Notes: generated by a model from the sequence alone, not told the origin. Shown: positions 28,445 through 37,661, counted from the stretch's first letter. The stretch is 64,000 nt of DNA from an uncultured Eubacteriales bacterium (GCA_900317025.1 ONFG01000001.1:57620-121619), one strand, 5' to 3'. Numbers and translations: made by a program.

Positions 28445-29590
28445 TTATCTGAACGAGCGGACGTATTCGCGCGCAGCAGCGTCCGCTTCAAGAACGTCGT
28501 CCAGAGAGGTTATCTCCTTTGGCTTTAACGCGTTCAGCGCGTCGCGAACGAAATACCCGATATCTACGAACCGGCACATTCCTTTAAGGAAGCGGCTGAC
28601 CGCCTCTTCATTTGCACCGTTCGCTATCGCTGTTGCTGTGCCGCCCATTTCCATGGCTCTTTTGCACTCGCTCAAGCATACGAACGTATCATAATCAGGC
28701 TTATAAAATGTCAGCTTGCCGATTTCAGCCAGATCGAGCACCCCGACGTCGCAGGGGTAACGCTCCGGGTATGTCAGCGCGTACTGGATCGGTATTTTCA
28801 TGTCGGGAACGCCCATCTGAGCGATCACCGAGTTGTCGTTAAATTCGATCATGGAGTGGACGATGCTTTCACGGTGTACCACAACGTCGATGTTCTCGAC
28901 GGGGACGTCGAAAAGCCAGCGGGCCTCGATGACCTCAAGCCCCTTGTTCATCATCGTTGCGGAGTCGATGGTGATCTTTGCTCCCATGCTCCAGTTGGGG
29001 TGATTGAGCGCCTGCTCGATTGTCACGCTTTCGAGGTCGGCAAGCTTTCTGCCGAAGAACGGCCCGCCCGACGCCGTGAGTATCAGCTTTTTAAGCATCT
29101 TTTTGTCGGGGCAGCCCTGCAAACACTGGAAAACGGCGGAATGTTCGCTGTCTACGGGGTAGATCTTTATCCCTTTTTCCTTAGCGCTCTGCATAACGAG
29201 ACTGCCGCCCGCAACGAGCGTTTCTTTGTTTGCAAGGGCGATGTTCTTGCCGGCAGCTATCGCCGTAAGAGTGGGCTTTAAGCCAATCATGCCGACAACG
29301 GCGGTAAGCACCGTGTCTGCGCCGTCGATCGCCGCCGCCTCGCACAAGCCGTCCATTCCGTATGACACGGCGGTATCGGTATCTGCAAGGCGCACTTTGA
29401 GGTCTGCGGCAAGCTCCTCGCTGCCAATTACGGCAAGCTTCGGCTTGAATTTTCTGACCTGCTGTTCAAGCAGGTCAATGTTTCTGTTGGCCGTCAGCGC
29501 CGACACCCTGATCCCCAGCTTTTCGCAAACACTGAGAGTCTGAGTGCCGATCGAGCCTGTCGAGCCTAGTATTGAAAGATTTTCAGTCAT
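28445..29590 (-). CDS. dxr: 1-deoxy-D-xylulose-5-phosphate reductoisomerase
   Basis: First committed enzyme of the MEP pathway, NADPH-dependent. It has 381 residues. ILGSTGSIGTQTL is the NADPH fold; ALANKETLVAGG, PVDSEHSAVFQCLQG, SGGPFFGR and MNKGLEVIEARWLF are the metal and substrate motifs. GAGGG precedes the ATG. Confidence 0.97.
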   Translation of the reverse strand: MTENLSILGSTGSIGTQTLSVCEKLGIRVSALTANRNIDLLEQQVRKFKPKLAVIGSEELAADLKVRLADTDTAVSYGMDGLCEAAAIDGADTVLTAVVGMIGLKPTLTAIAAGKNIALANKETLVAGGSLVMQSAKEKGIKIYPVDSEHSAVFQCLQGCPDKKMLKKLILTASGGPFFGRKLADLESVTIEQALNHPNWSMGAKITIDSATMMNKGLEVIEARWLFDVPVENIDVVVHRESIVHSMIEFNDNSVIAQMGVPDMKIPIQYALTYPERYPCDVGVLDLAEIGKLTFYKPDYDTFVCLSECKRAMEMGGTATAIANGANEEAVSRFLKGMCRFVDIGYFVRDALNALKPKEITSLDDVLEADAAAREYVRSFR

Positions 29591-29608
29591 ATTTTAAACC
29601 CTCTGCGC

Positions 29609-30439
29609 TCATCCCGTAACTATGGGGAGCACCATGTCGAGAATCATAATGAGCGGAGCCGTGAAGATCACACTGTCGAAACGGTCAAGCATTCCGCCGT
29701 GACCGGGGATAAGCGAGCCGTAGTCCTTGATATTGCAGCTTCTTTTGATGAGCGAAAAGCTGAGGTCGCCGAGTATCGAGATAAGCGAGCCGCAAAAGCC
29801 GATGATCGCAAAATTGACGTAGTTTACGCTCACAGAAGAGTCAAAGAAGAACTGCGTAAAGATAACGCCCTCAACGAGTGGGAGGAGAGTTCCGACGATA
29901 ATGCCGGAAACTGCGCCCTCGACCGTTTTTTTCGGGCTGATCTTCGGGCAAAGCTTATGCTTGCCGAGCGCGCTGCCCCCGAAGTAAGCGCCGCCGTCGG
30001 CAAACCACGGTATTGCGAGAGCCGCGATAACGTAGAAAATGCCTACAATCGACTTTCGCAGATCATACATATAAACGAGCGACCACATACCGAGCGTACA
30101 CATCGTAGTAATGGTAAGCGCAAACGAGAGGTCGTGGAAAACGAGGTGCTCGTGGTTGAAGACCATCGCCATGTAAAGCGCCACGATAAATGCAAAGACT
30201 ATCACCATGCACGCAAGCTTGTTCCAATAGAAAAGGCAGAACAGCACGCAGAATACCGTGCAGGGAATAAGCATTGTTACCTTTTTGTCGAGCTTCTTTG
30301 CCGAAAGCCCCTCTACTATGCACATAGCGGCGATCGCAGCAAGGCTGATGTCGATAATGACCGGGAAGTAAGCGCCAAGGATTATAAGACCGAGCGCAAC
30401 GCTTATGCCGATCACCGCAGATAAGATCCTAACTTTCAT
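29609..30439 (-). CDS. cdsA: Phosphatidate cytidylyltransferase
   Basis: Makes CDP-diacylglycerol from phosphatidic acid. It has 276 residues and about eight membrane segments. The C-terminal signature SLIKRSCNIKDYGSLIPGHGGMLDRFDS, given here in pieces, and FADGGAYFGGSALGKHKLCPKISPKKT mark CdsA. It lies between uppS and dxr. Confidence 0.96.
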   Translation of the reverse strand: MKVRILSAVIGISVALGLIILGAYFPVIIDISLAAIAAMCIVEGLSAKKLDKKVTMLIPCTVFCVLFCLFYWNKLACMVIVFAFIVALYMAMVFNHEHLVFHDLSFALTITTMCTLGMWSLVYMYDLRKSIVGIFYVIAALAIPWFADGGAYFGGSALGKHKLCPKISPKKTVEGAVSGIIVGTLLPLVEGVIFTQFFFDSSVSVNYVNFAIIGFCGSLISILGDLSFSLIKRSCNIKDYGSLIPGHGGMLDRFDSVIFTAPLIMILDMVLPIVTG

Positions 30440-30444
30440 TTAAA

Positions 30445-31197
30445 TCACACACCACCAAATCTTCTGCTTCGCTTGGAGTATTCCAGAAGCGCCCTGTTTA
30501 GATGCTCAGCGGTGTAATCAGGCCAAAGAACATCGTCGATATAGTATTCGGAATAAGCGGACTGCCACAGCAGGAAATTCGAGGTGCGGTGCTCTCCGCT
30601 CGGTCTTATGATAAGATCGGGGTCTGGTATACCTTTTGTATAGAGGTGGTCGGAGATGAGGCTTTCCGTTATATCCTCCTTTTTCAGCTCGCCCGAGAGC
30701 AGCTTGTCGGAGATGTCGCGGAAAGCGTGGACAAGCTCGTCGCGCCCGCCGTAGTTCATGGCGAGATTCAGCACCATGCCTTCGTGAGCGGCGGAAAACG
30801 TCTGATTTTTTATCATAAGCTCGCGAAGCTCGGGCGAAAAGCGGCTGATGTCGCCGATAAAGCGAAGAGCGATCGTGTCGTCCGCAAAGTCGCGCAGCGC
30901 CTCTTCGAGATAATCCTTGAAGTAGCGCATGAGCGTATCGACCTCTTCCTGCGGGCGGCTCCAGTTTTCGGTCGAAAAAGCGTAAAGCGTGAGGTACTTA
31001 ATACCGATGTCGCTGCAGTAGCGGCTGATGCGGCGGAAGGTCTCGGCGCCCGCCTTATGCCCCGCGGTTCGCGGGAGACCGCGCTTTTTCGCCCAGCGGC
31101 CGTTGCCGTCCATTATTATGCCGACGTGCTCGGGGAGCTTGATCCCCGAGATATCGGTCGTATTTTCTTTATCCTTGCTGCCAGAAAAAATTCCCAT
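30445..31197 (-). CDS. uppS: Isoprenyl transferase (undecaprenyl diphosphate synthase)
   Basis: Builds the C55 carrier lipid for cell-wall synthesis. It has 250 residues. VGIIMDGNGRWAKKRGLPR contains the catalytic Asp30; AFSTENWSRP, NYGGRDEL and DLIIRPSGEHRTSNFLLWQSAYSE (in pieces) are family motifs. AAGGA is 8 nt before the ATG. Confidence 0.96.
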   Translation of the reverse strand: MGIFSGSKDKENTTDISGIKLPEHVGIIMDGNGRWAKKRGLPRTAGHKAGAETFRRISRYCSDIGIKYLTLYAFSTENWSRPQEEVDTLMRYFKDYLEEALRDFADDTIALRFIGDISRFSPELRELMIKNQTFSAAHEGMVLNLAMNYGGRDELVHAFRDISDKLLSGELKKEDITESLISDHLYTKGIPDPDLIIRPSGEHRTSNFLLWQSAYSEYYIDDVLWPDYTAEHLNRALLEYSKRSRRFGGV

Positions 31198-31218
31198 GTG
31201 AACAGTCCTTACGTTTTA

Positions 31219-31773
31219 TCAGATAGACATGATCTCTTTCTGCTTATCCTCGGTCATGCCGTCGATAAGCTTGATGTACTTGTCGGTAAGTTCCTGTACC
31301 TTCTTCTCGCCCTTCTTCTGGTCGTCCTCGGTGATGTCGCCGCTCTTTTTGAGCTTTTTGAGGTCGTCCATTGTGTCGCGGCGGATGTTGCGCACGTGAA
31401 CCTTCTTAGCCTCTGCCATCTTTGCGATATCTTTGCTGATCTCCTTACGTCTGTCTTCCGTGAGCGGCGGGAAGATGAGTCTGATGACCTTGCCGTCGTT
31501 CTGCGGGTTGATACCGATATCGGAGGACTGGATAGCCTTCTCGATAGCTCTCAGAACGCTTGCGTCCCAAGGCTGGATAGTGAGCGTGCGCGCCTCCGTA
31601 ACGGAAACTGCTGCAACGCCGTTAATCGGAGTGGGCGTGCCGTAATAATCAACAGTGAGCTTGTCGAGCACGTTCGGATTGGCTCTGCCTGCTCTGATGC
31701 CCTTAAATTCGATGTCGAGGTGGTCGACTCTTTTCTTCATGCGCTCCTCGCACTTGTTTAACGTTTCTTTCAT
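31219..31773 (-). CDS. frr: Ribosome recycling factor
   Basis: Splits post-termination ribosomes with EF-G. It has 184 residues, the normal length. FKGIRAGRANPNVLDKL, VDYYGTPTPINGVA and the C-terminal coiled helix DDLKKLKKSGDITEDD match RRF. GGAGG lies 9 nt before the ATG. A mobile repeat sits between this gene and pyrH, which are usually tightly linked. Confidence 0.97.
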   Translation of the reverse strand: MKETLNKCEERMKKRVDHLDIEFKGIRAGRANPNVLDKLTVDYYGTPTPINGVAAVSVTEARTLTIQPWDASVLRAIEKAIQSSDIGINPQNDGKVIRLIFPPLTEDRRKEISKDIAKMAEAKKVHVRNIRRDTMDDLKKLKKSGDITEDDQKKGEKKVQELTDKYIKLIDGMTEDKQKEIMSI

Positions 31774-31803
31774 GGAAAAATACCTCCGTTTTATATAAAA
31801 ATG

Positions 31804-31947
31804 TTAGGGAGACACTGATTAAATCGAGTGCCAAAATTGCGCAGTCGGATTTCGTGGCAAATTGGACAAAAAAGCCGCAGTAATACTGACGTATTTCAAG
31901 AGTTTGGTGCTCAGTCCGCAGGACGTGATTTATTCAGTGGCTCCTTA
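31804..31947 (-). repeat. Repeat family A, copy 1 (MITE-like), pyrH-frr gap
   Basis: About 144 bp including flanking TTA on both sides. Terminal inverted repeats: GGAGCCACTGAATAAATC at one end and GGAGACACTGATTAAATC at the other (16 of 19 bases). No coding capacity. It begins 2 bp after the pyrH stop codon. The flanking TTA resembles a target-site duplication of the TA-targeting transposon type. Confidence 0.85.
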
Positions 31948-31949
31948 GA

Positions 31950-32657
31950 TCAGTTTTCTACTATCGTACCCACGTTCTCGCCGCAGACAGCCTTAACGAT
32001 GTTTTCGGGGTCTTCAAGGCTGAAGACGAGGATCGGCAGATCGTTGTCCATGCAGAGCGAAGCGGCTGTGCTGTCCATGACCTGAAGTCCTTTGTCGAGA
32101 ACGTCGTGGAAGGTGATGCGGTCATACTTGACAGCGTTGGGGTCCTTGTGGGGGTCGCTGCTGTAAACGCCGTCTACCATCGTTGCTTTGAGCATGATGT
32201 CAGCCTCGATCTCCGTTGCGCGAAGAGCCGCGCCTGTATCGGTCGAGAAGAAAGGGTTGCCCGTGCCGCAGCCGAAAACGACTACTCTGCCCTTTTCCAT
32301 GTGGCGGATCGCCTTGTTGCGGATATACGGCTCGGCTACCTGCGGCATCGAGATTGCAGTCTGAACACGCGCCGTTACGCCAAGGCTTTCGAGTGTATCG
32401 GCAACGCCGAGCGCATTTATAACGGTCGCAAGCATTCCCATGTGGTCTGCTCTCGTTCTGTCCATCTGACCGCTGCTTCTTCCTCTCCAGAAGTTGCCGC
32501 CGCCTACTACTACGGCTACCTGAACGCCCATGTCGACGAGCTTCTTGATCGGCATACAGTAGCGCTCTACCGTTTCAAAGTCGATGCCTGTTTTCTTTTC
32601 GCCTGCGAGAGCCTCGCCGCTGAGCTTTAAAAGTACTCTTTTATATTTAGGTTCCAT
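31950..32657 (-). CDS. pyrH: UMP kinase
   Basis: Phosphorylates UMP; amino-acid-kinase fold hexamer. It has 235 residues. [44 protein letters not shown] and the [10 protein letters not shown]-terminus are typical. GGAGG lies ahead of the ATG and a promoter about 40 bp upstream. rpsB and tsf, often just before pyrH, are not present; a P-type ATPase gene lies there instead. Confidence 0.97.
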   Translation of the reverse strand: MEPKYKRVLLKLSGEALAGEKKTGIDFETVERYCMPIKKLVDMGVQVAVVVGGGNFWRGRSSGQMDRTRADHMGMLATVINALGVADTLESLGVTARVQTAISMPQVAEPYIRNKAIRHMEKGRVVVFGCGTGNPFFSTDTGAALRATEIEADIMLKATMVDGVYSSDPHKDPNAVKYDRITFHDVLDKGLQVMDSTAASLCMDNDLPILVFSLEDPENIVKAVCGENVGTIVEN

Positions 32658-32692
32658 TGTGATATATCCTCCATTAAAATACTCTACCCTAT

Positions 32693-32721
32693 ATTTTACA
32701 ATAAACTTTGCGTTCTGTAAA
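32693..32721 (-). promoter_or_regulatory. Promoter of pyrH and the following essential genes
   Basis: Minus strand TTTACA, 17 bp, TAAAAT. Confidence 0.7.
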
Positions 32722-32738
32722 GGTGAATCATGAAATAT

Positions 32739-35072
32739 TTACCTTTCCTTAAAGAAATTAACGGTTCGGGCGATTTTTAGCGGCGGCAGCTTTGAAAAGG
32801 CGGTTAGCAAAAGCGACAAAACAGCCAAGTCAGATATAGTAATAATCACCATATATACGTCGATGTGGGTAAAGATCTGCGGAAGCCCGAAAAAAGAGCC
32901 GAAGAGAGAGAACGCAAGCGTGAAGCCCGCCGCCGATACTATCGGGACCATAAGCTTAACGCCTGTGAGCGGGCGGTATATCTTTACGATTAGTGCAAGC
33001 CCCGTCACGGCGAGCGCCGAAACGCAAAGCGCGGCGATCTCGCTGCCGACCAGGTGCATCGTCTCGGAAAGGAGCACGGCGGCAAGCACCGAGGAAATAT
33101 TTGCCAGCGCTGCGGGCAGCGAATTGGAGATAATATGCCTTAGAAGGCTGCCGCTGATCGGGCGCTCGTTCTTTATAAATGAAAGCACAAAGGATGGAAA
33201 GCCGATAGTCAGCGTGCTGACGAGCGTCATCTGGATCGGGTCGAACGGATACTCCCTGTTGAGGAATATGAAGATGATCGCCATTAATGTAGAGAATATC
33301 GTTTTAGCAAGGAAAAGCGAGGAGCTGTTCTGCAAATTGTTGATCGCCTGCCGCCCCTGCGCCGCAACAGACGGCAGCGAACGGAAATCAGAATCGAGCA
33401 GCACAAGCTGAGACACGTTTCTTGCCGCAGCGCTGCCCATTGCGGGCGCTATGGAGCAGTCGCTCTCTTTCAGGGCGAGAACGTCGTTTACGCCGTCGCC
33501 GACCATCGCTACGGTGTGACCGTTTTTTCTGAGCGCCGAGACTATGAGCTTCTTCTGCTTCGGCGTTGCACGGCCAAAGATCGCCGTTTTTTCCGCTTCG
33601 GAAGCTATCTCTTCGTCGGAAAGCTGCGAGAGGTCGGCGCAGGAGCTTCCAACAGGAAGCCCCGAGCAAAGCCTGCGAACGCTCCGGGGCGCGTCGCCGG
33701 AGATAAGCTTGACCTCAACGCCCTGCCGCTTGAAAAATTCAAGCGTTTCACTTACTCCCGGGCGCACAGTTTCATTTAAAAGCACGAAGCCCAGAAGCGT
33801 TTTATTCTCCGGAAGCGCCGTTCCGATCGGCGGCTCGTCGGATGCAGCGACACAGATCGCCCTGTAATTCTCGGTGACGCCCTCCTCGAGGGTGCTTTCG
33901 CCGAAGATCATCTCCTGCGAGCCGAGAATGACCGTTCCGTGGTCCTTTGAGGTAACGGACGACCACTTCCTTTCGCTAGAAAACGGGCAGAGCGAGAGCG
34001 CTGTCGGCGGCTTGTCTGTATGAAAAGCCTCTCTTATGGCGTTTGCGGTCGAGTTGCCGTCCTGCGTCAAATCGGCAAAGACCGAGACGGCGGCTTCAAG
34101 GCGCTCCTTCCCGACGCCCTCCGCCGCGATGAGCTTTTCGAACGTCATCTCTCCCGTTGTTATTGTGCCTGTTTTGTCGAGACAAATAACGTCGGTGCGG
34201 GCAAGCACCTCGAGCGAGTAAAGATCCTGCGAGAGCACATTTTTTCTTGAAAGCCGCACGACGCCGAGGGCAAACACGGTCGACGAGAGCAGCACAAGCC
34301 CCTCGGGGATCATCCCGATCAGCGCCGCCGCGGTGCTTTCGACCGCCTCGCGCACCGTCGCCTGCGACTGCGTTATCTGATTTAAGAAGAGCAGCGCGCC
34401 GATCGGTACGATACAAACGCTCAGGACGGTGATGATCCGCTTTATTACCAAGACGATCTCGGAGTTGGTTCTTTTTACGTATTTTATCTGAGAGAGAATC
34501 GAGTCGGAGTAGTTCTCCCTGCCGACCGCTGTTATTTCGCAAAGACATCTTCCCGCCGCGATAACGCTGCCCGAAAGCAGCCTGTCGCCGCGGTGCTTTA
34601 CCAGTGCGTCCGCTTCGCCGGTAAGCAGCGCTTCGTTGACCTCGCACTGCCCCGAAATCACGGTGCAGTCGTTCGGAACCTGACAGCCCATTGAAAGCTC
34701 GATCACGTCGCCCTTTACAAGCTCCTGCGTCTTTGCCTCGCGCCTCTTTCCCGAGCGTATCAGCGTTACGGTCGGCTGGCTCACGATGGACAAGCGGTCG
34801 GTCACACGCTTCGAGCGTATCTCCTGAATGATTCCGATCAGCGTGTTGGAAATAACAGCCAGCATGAAAAGGCAGTTTTTGAAAGATCCGACGTAGATAA
34901 GAGAAAGCGCTATGACGGCGTTTATCATATTAAATACGGAGAATATGTTTTCAAAAAATATGTGTCGGTACGACTTCGTTGACGATCTTTGAGGGCGATT
35001 GCACAAGCCAAGCCGCCGCTGCTCCTCCGCCTGCTGTTCGGAAAGCCCTTTAATCTTCTCTTTTTCTTCCAT
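32739..35072 (-). CDS. CtpE-like cation-transporting P-type ATPase
   Basis: A 777-residue pump from ATG 35072 (AGAGGTGG upstream). The N-terminus is cytoplasmic; the actuator loop has NEALLTGEADAL; the M4 segment reads LIGMIPEGLVLLSS; the phosphorylation motif is CLDKTGTITTGE (Asp299), and the hinge is MVGDGVNDVLALKES. The PEGL M4 motif and NDVLALK replace the usual ND(A/S)PALK and resemble mycobacterial CtpE, a calcium transporter, so calcium or another divalent cation is a fair guess. Ten predicted membrane segments. Divergent from spoIVB. Confidence 0.88.
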   Translation of the reverse strand: MEEKEKIKGLSEQQAEEQRRLGLCNRPQRSSTKSYRHIFFENIFSVFNMINAVIALSLIYVGSFKNCLFMLAVISNTLIGIIQEIRSKRVTDRLSIVSQPTVTLIRSGKRREAKTQELVKGDVIELSMGCQVPNDCTVISGQCEVNEALLTGEADALVKHRGDRLLSGSVIAAGRCLCEITAVGRENYSDSILSQIKYVKRTNSEIVLVIKRIITVLSVCIVPIGALLFLNQITQSQATVREAVESTAAALIGMIPEGLVLLSSTVFALGVVRLSRKNVLSQDLYSLEVLARTDVICLDKTGTITTGEMTFEKLIAAEGVGKERLEAAVSVFADLTQDGNSTANAIREAFHTDKPPTALSLCPFSSERKWSSVTSKDHGTVILGSQEMIFGESTLEEGVTENYRAICVAASDEPPIGTALPENKTLLGFVLLNETVRPGVSETLEFFKRQGVEVKLISGDAPRSVRRLCSGLPVGSSCADLSQLSDEEIASEAEKTAIFGRATPKQKKLIVSALRKNGHTVAMVGDGVNDVLALKESDCSIAPAMGSAAARNVSQLVLLDSDFRSLPSVAAQGRQAINNLQNSSSLFLAKTIFSTLMAIIFIFLNREYPFDPIQMTLVSTLTIGFPSFVLSFIKNERPISGSLLRHIISNSLPAALANISSVLAAVLLSETMHLVGSEIAALCVSALAVTGLALIVKIYRPLTGVKLMVPIVSAAGFTLAFSLFGSFFGLPQIFTHIDVYMVIITISDLAVLSLLLTAFSKLPPLKIARTVNFFKER

Positions 35073-35213
35073 TGCGCCTGCCACCTCTCTTTCCAACAAA
35101 ACTTTTTACCGCCGCATTTTCCATTTTAATATCCGCCGTTTTGCGTAAAATATTATTACGCGGGCTCGCCTTGCACGGGCTTGCGATAATATCAACGAAA
35201 GGAGGCGGTAAGA

Positions 35214-36419
35214 TTGAAGCGGGCTGTTAAAGGCTCGGCTGCCGTTCTCGCCGTGATCTGCGCCTGCATTTTCGGCGTGTGCTCGAAGCTCGGGAAAGCT
35301 CTTCCCGACGAGCTGACGGCATATAAAGATGAAAATATTTCCTTTACCAATTTTAACACAATTTCGTATAGGAATCAACCGAAAAAAGGATCAGGCGCCG
35401 ACCTGACGAGCGACGGCCTTTACCGCGGGAACATCGAGCTTTTTAATATTATACCCGTAAAAAGCGTTACAGTACGCCAAACGGAGAAAAAATATGTCGT
35501 GCCGTGCGGAACACTTTTCGGAATAAAGTTTTACGCAAAGGGCGTCGCCGTGATCGAGTGCTGCTCTGTCGGGGCGGACGGCTCTTCGGTAAACCCGGGA
35601 AAGGACTGCGGGCTTGAGCCGGGCGACACGATACTCGCCATTGACGGGATCGAGCCGGAATGCTGCGGCGATGTTGAGAGCATAACGGAAAAAAGCGGCG
35701 GATGCGCTCTTCGCTTGCTTTGCAGGCGTGACGGGCATGACTTTGAAACGGAAATCACCCCGGCACAGGTCGGCGGCAGCTATCGCCTCGGCCTATGGAT
35801 AAGAGACAGCGCTGCGGGACTTGGCACCATGACGTTTTTTGATCCCGAAAGCGGCACCTTCGCCTCTCTGGGTCACGGGATATGCGACGACTCCACGGGC
35901 GGGCTGCTTGAGATCGACCGAGCCGAGCTTACCCGTGTCGAGATCGCCGGGATAACTAAGGGCGCCGACGGCTTTCCCGGCAGCATAAACGGCTACTTCG
36001 CCGACGAGCCGCCCTTGGGCGCGGCAACGGTCAACAGCGACTGCGGGCTTTACGGCGAGCTTTCGTACCCCATCGTAAACGCCGAGCCTGTCGAGGTCGC
36101 CACGATCCAGGAGATCCACCGGGGAAAGGCGCAGATACTTTGCACGCTCGACGGCGGCGAACCCAAGCTCTACGACATCGAGATAACAAAGGTCGATTAT
36201 GATGAAAAAAATAAGACAAAGAATTTACAAATTATTGCGACCGACGAGGAGCTTATAAGCAAAACGGGCGGTATAATCCAAGGCATGAGCGGAAGCCCGA
36301 TATTACAAAACGGTAAACTAGCGGGGGCGGTAACTCACGTTCTGATAACAAATTCCGTCAAAGGCTACGGCATATTTGCTCAGAATATGTTTGATGAAAT
36401 GGAGAAAGCACGGAATTGA
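35214..36419 (+). CDS. spoIVB: SpoIVB signalling peptidase
   Basis: Serine peptidase made in the forespore that triggers sigma-K processing (or its equivalent) in the mother cell. It has 401 residues from TTG 35214 with AGGAGG 8 nt upstream. N-terminal membrane anchor (residues 9-23), PDZ domain (about 105-180; GLEPGDTILAIDG), catalytic His in ASLGHGI (221) and Ser in QGMSGSPI (around 359). It stands directly before spo0A, the conserved Firmicute order. Confidence 0.96.
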   Translation: MKRAVKGSAAVLAVICACIFGVCSKLGKALPDELTAYKDENISFTNFNTISYRNQPKKGSGADLTSDGLYRGNIELFNIIPVKSVTVRQTEKKYVVPCGTLFGIKFYAKGVAVIECCSVGADGSSVNPGKDCGLEPGDTILAIDGIEPECCGDVESITEKSGGCALRLLCRRDGHDFETEITPAQVGGSYRLGLWIRDSAAGLGTMTFFDPESGTFASLGHGICDDSTGGLLEIDRAELTRVEIAGITKGADGFPGSINGYFADEPPLGAATVNSDCGLYGELSYPIVNAEPVEVATIQEIHRGKAQILCTLDGGEPKLYDIEITKVDYDEKNKTKNLQIIATDEELISKTGGIIQGMSGSPILQNGKLAGAVTHVLITNSVKGYGIFAQNMFDEMEKARN

Positions 36420-36428
36420 TCGCCGAGA

Positions 36429-36444
36429 TATTACAACTTTGTAA
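36429..36444 (+). other. Short inverted repeat between spoIVB and spo0A
   Basis: ATTACAA-ct-TTGTAAT, a perfect 7-bp palindrome 10 bp after the spoIVB stop. It could be a weak AT-rich terminator or an operator. Confidence 0.4.
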
Positions 36445-36476
36445 TTCCATTTTGCAAAAATATAACCATTTGGGTA

Positions 36477-36505
36477 TTGCTATTTTTACCAATTTATGGT
36501 AAACT
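36477..36505 (+). promoter_or_regulatory. Promoter and operator-like palindrome of spo0A
   Basis: TTGCTA, 17 bp, TAAACT forms a plausible promoter. It overlaps the perfect inverted repeat TTTACC-N7-GGTAAA (36485-36503). ACCAATT recurs three times between 36488 and 36533, up to the ribosome site. The arrangement suggests a repressor or autoregulatory site. Confidence 0.5.
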
Positions 36506-36548
36506 ATGTACAACAAACCAATTATTACCAATTTGGAGGAACGAAACC

Positions 36549-37322
36549 ATGGAAAACCAGATCAAGTTGTTGATATCAGAAGAAAAGACCGCTTTCAGCG
36601 CAGAAGAGCTGGAGTTTTTCGGCTCTGAGGGGATCGCCGTAAGCTTTTGCGGCAAAGACGGCGGTCTCGTTATGGAGGAGATAGAGAAAAGCCGCCCCGA
36701 CGTTGTGATCGTAGATATGTTCATGACAAGAACGGACGCCGTGGGCGTTTTGAAAACTTATCAGGAAAAATCCGAAAAGCCTCTGTTCATCGTTGCATCG
36801 TCTTTTGACAGCGACGTTCTCCAGCGGGAGGTCATGAGCGTGGGCGCCTCTTACTACGTGCTGAAGCCATTTTCCGCGCGCAGCCTCGCTCTCAGCGTTT
36901 CTCAGCTTTACAAGACGAAGCACAGCGCGCCCAAGTCCGTTTTGCAGCAGCTTGGCGACAGCGGCGACCCGATCGAGATTACCGTAACGTCGATTCTTCA
37001 CCAGATAGGCGTACCCGCACACATCAAGGGGTACCACTATCTGCGCGACTCCATCATCATGTGCGTGGAGTCGCCCGATATCATCAACGCGGTAACGAAG
37101 AAGCTTTACCCCTCCGTCGCGAAGAAGTATGAGACGACCTCATCGCGCGTTGAGAGAGCGATACGCCACGCCATCGAGGTCGCGTGGGACAGGGGCGACG
37201 TCGATATCCTCAACTCCTATTTCGGCTACACGATCCACAACGGCAGGGGCAAGCCGACCAACAGCGAATTCATCGCCATGATCTCCGACAAGCTGAGACT
37301 GCGCATGAAAAACGCATCGTAA
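36549..37322 (+). CDS. spo0A: Sporulation master regulator Spo0A
   Basis: Response regulator that commits cells to sporulation. It has 257 residues from ATG 36549 (GGAGG 8 nt upstream); the frame extends upstream by chance. Receiver: phospho-acceptor Asp56 in VVIVDMFM, the switch Ser in IVASSFD and Lys in YYVLKPF. The usual DD acidic pair near residue 11 is Glu-Glu. Effector domain: [38 protein letters not shown] and [21 protein letters not shown] (in parts), nearly invariant in Spo0A. Two repeat elements follow the stop. Confidence 0.98.
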   Translation: MENQIKLLISEEKTAFSAEELEFFGSEGIAVSFCGKDGGLVMEEIEKSRPDVVIVDMFMTRTDAVGVLKTYQEKSEKPLFIVASSFDSDVLQREVMSVGASYYVLKPFSARSLALSVSQLYKTKHSAPKSVLQQLGDSGDPIEITVTSILHQIGVPAHIKGYHYLRDSIIMCVESPDIINAVTKKLYPSVAKKYETTSSRVERAIRHAIEVAWDRGDVDILNSYFGYTIHNGRGKPTNSEFIAMISDKLRLRMKNAS

Positions 37323-37327
37323 TATTA

Positions 37328-37465
37328 TACTAAACTCAATTAAAAAGCTTTTTATATCGCCGCAGGAGCGTTTGAGTTTGTATGAGACGGGATGACGCGC
37401 TTTGCGCGGCATCAGCGTGCGCAGCACGCGCATTTCAAATTAAAGCATTTAATTTGAAATTAGTA
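37328..37465 (+). repeat. Repeat family B, copy 2 (full length)
   Basis: A 138-bp complete copy with both ends: TACTAAACTC...AATTAGTA. It contains AAAAGCTTTTT, GC-rich palindromes (GCGTGCGCAGCACGCG; GCGCTTTGCGC) and a terminal 12-bp AT stem. It starts 5 bp after the spo0A stop codon and touches repeat family A copy 2. Confidence 0.85.
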
Positions 37466-37466
37466 C

Positions 37467-37639
37467 TAAGGAGCCACTGAATAAATCACGTCCTGCGGAC
37501 TGAGTACCAAACTTGCTTGCATCTTTCGGTCAAATTGAACTCAAAAGCCTTGAAATACGTCAGTATTACTGCGGCTTTTTTGTCCAATTTGCCACGAAAT
37601 CCGAAATTTTGGCACTCGATTTAATCAGTGTCTCCCTAA
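37467..37639 (+). repeat. Repeat family A, copy 2 (longest)
   Basis: About 173 bp flanked by TAA on both sides, inverted relative to copies 1 and 3. It has the same terminal inverted repeats and the shared core (CAGTATTACTGCGGC, TTTTTTGTCCAATTTGCC), plus about 30 extra internal bases (37509-37542) absent from the other copies. No coding frame. Confidence 0.85.
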
Positions 37640-37661
37640 ATGTAACAAATGACAGAACAAA

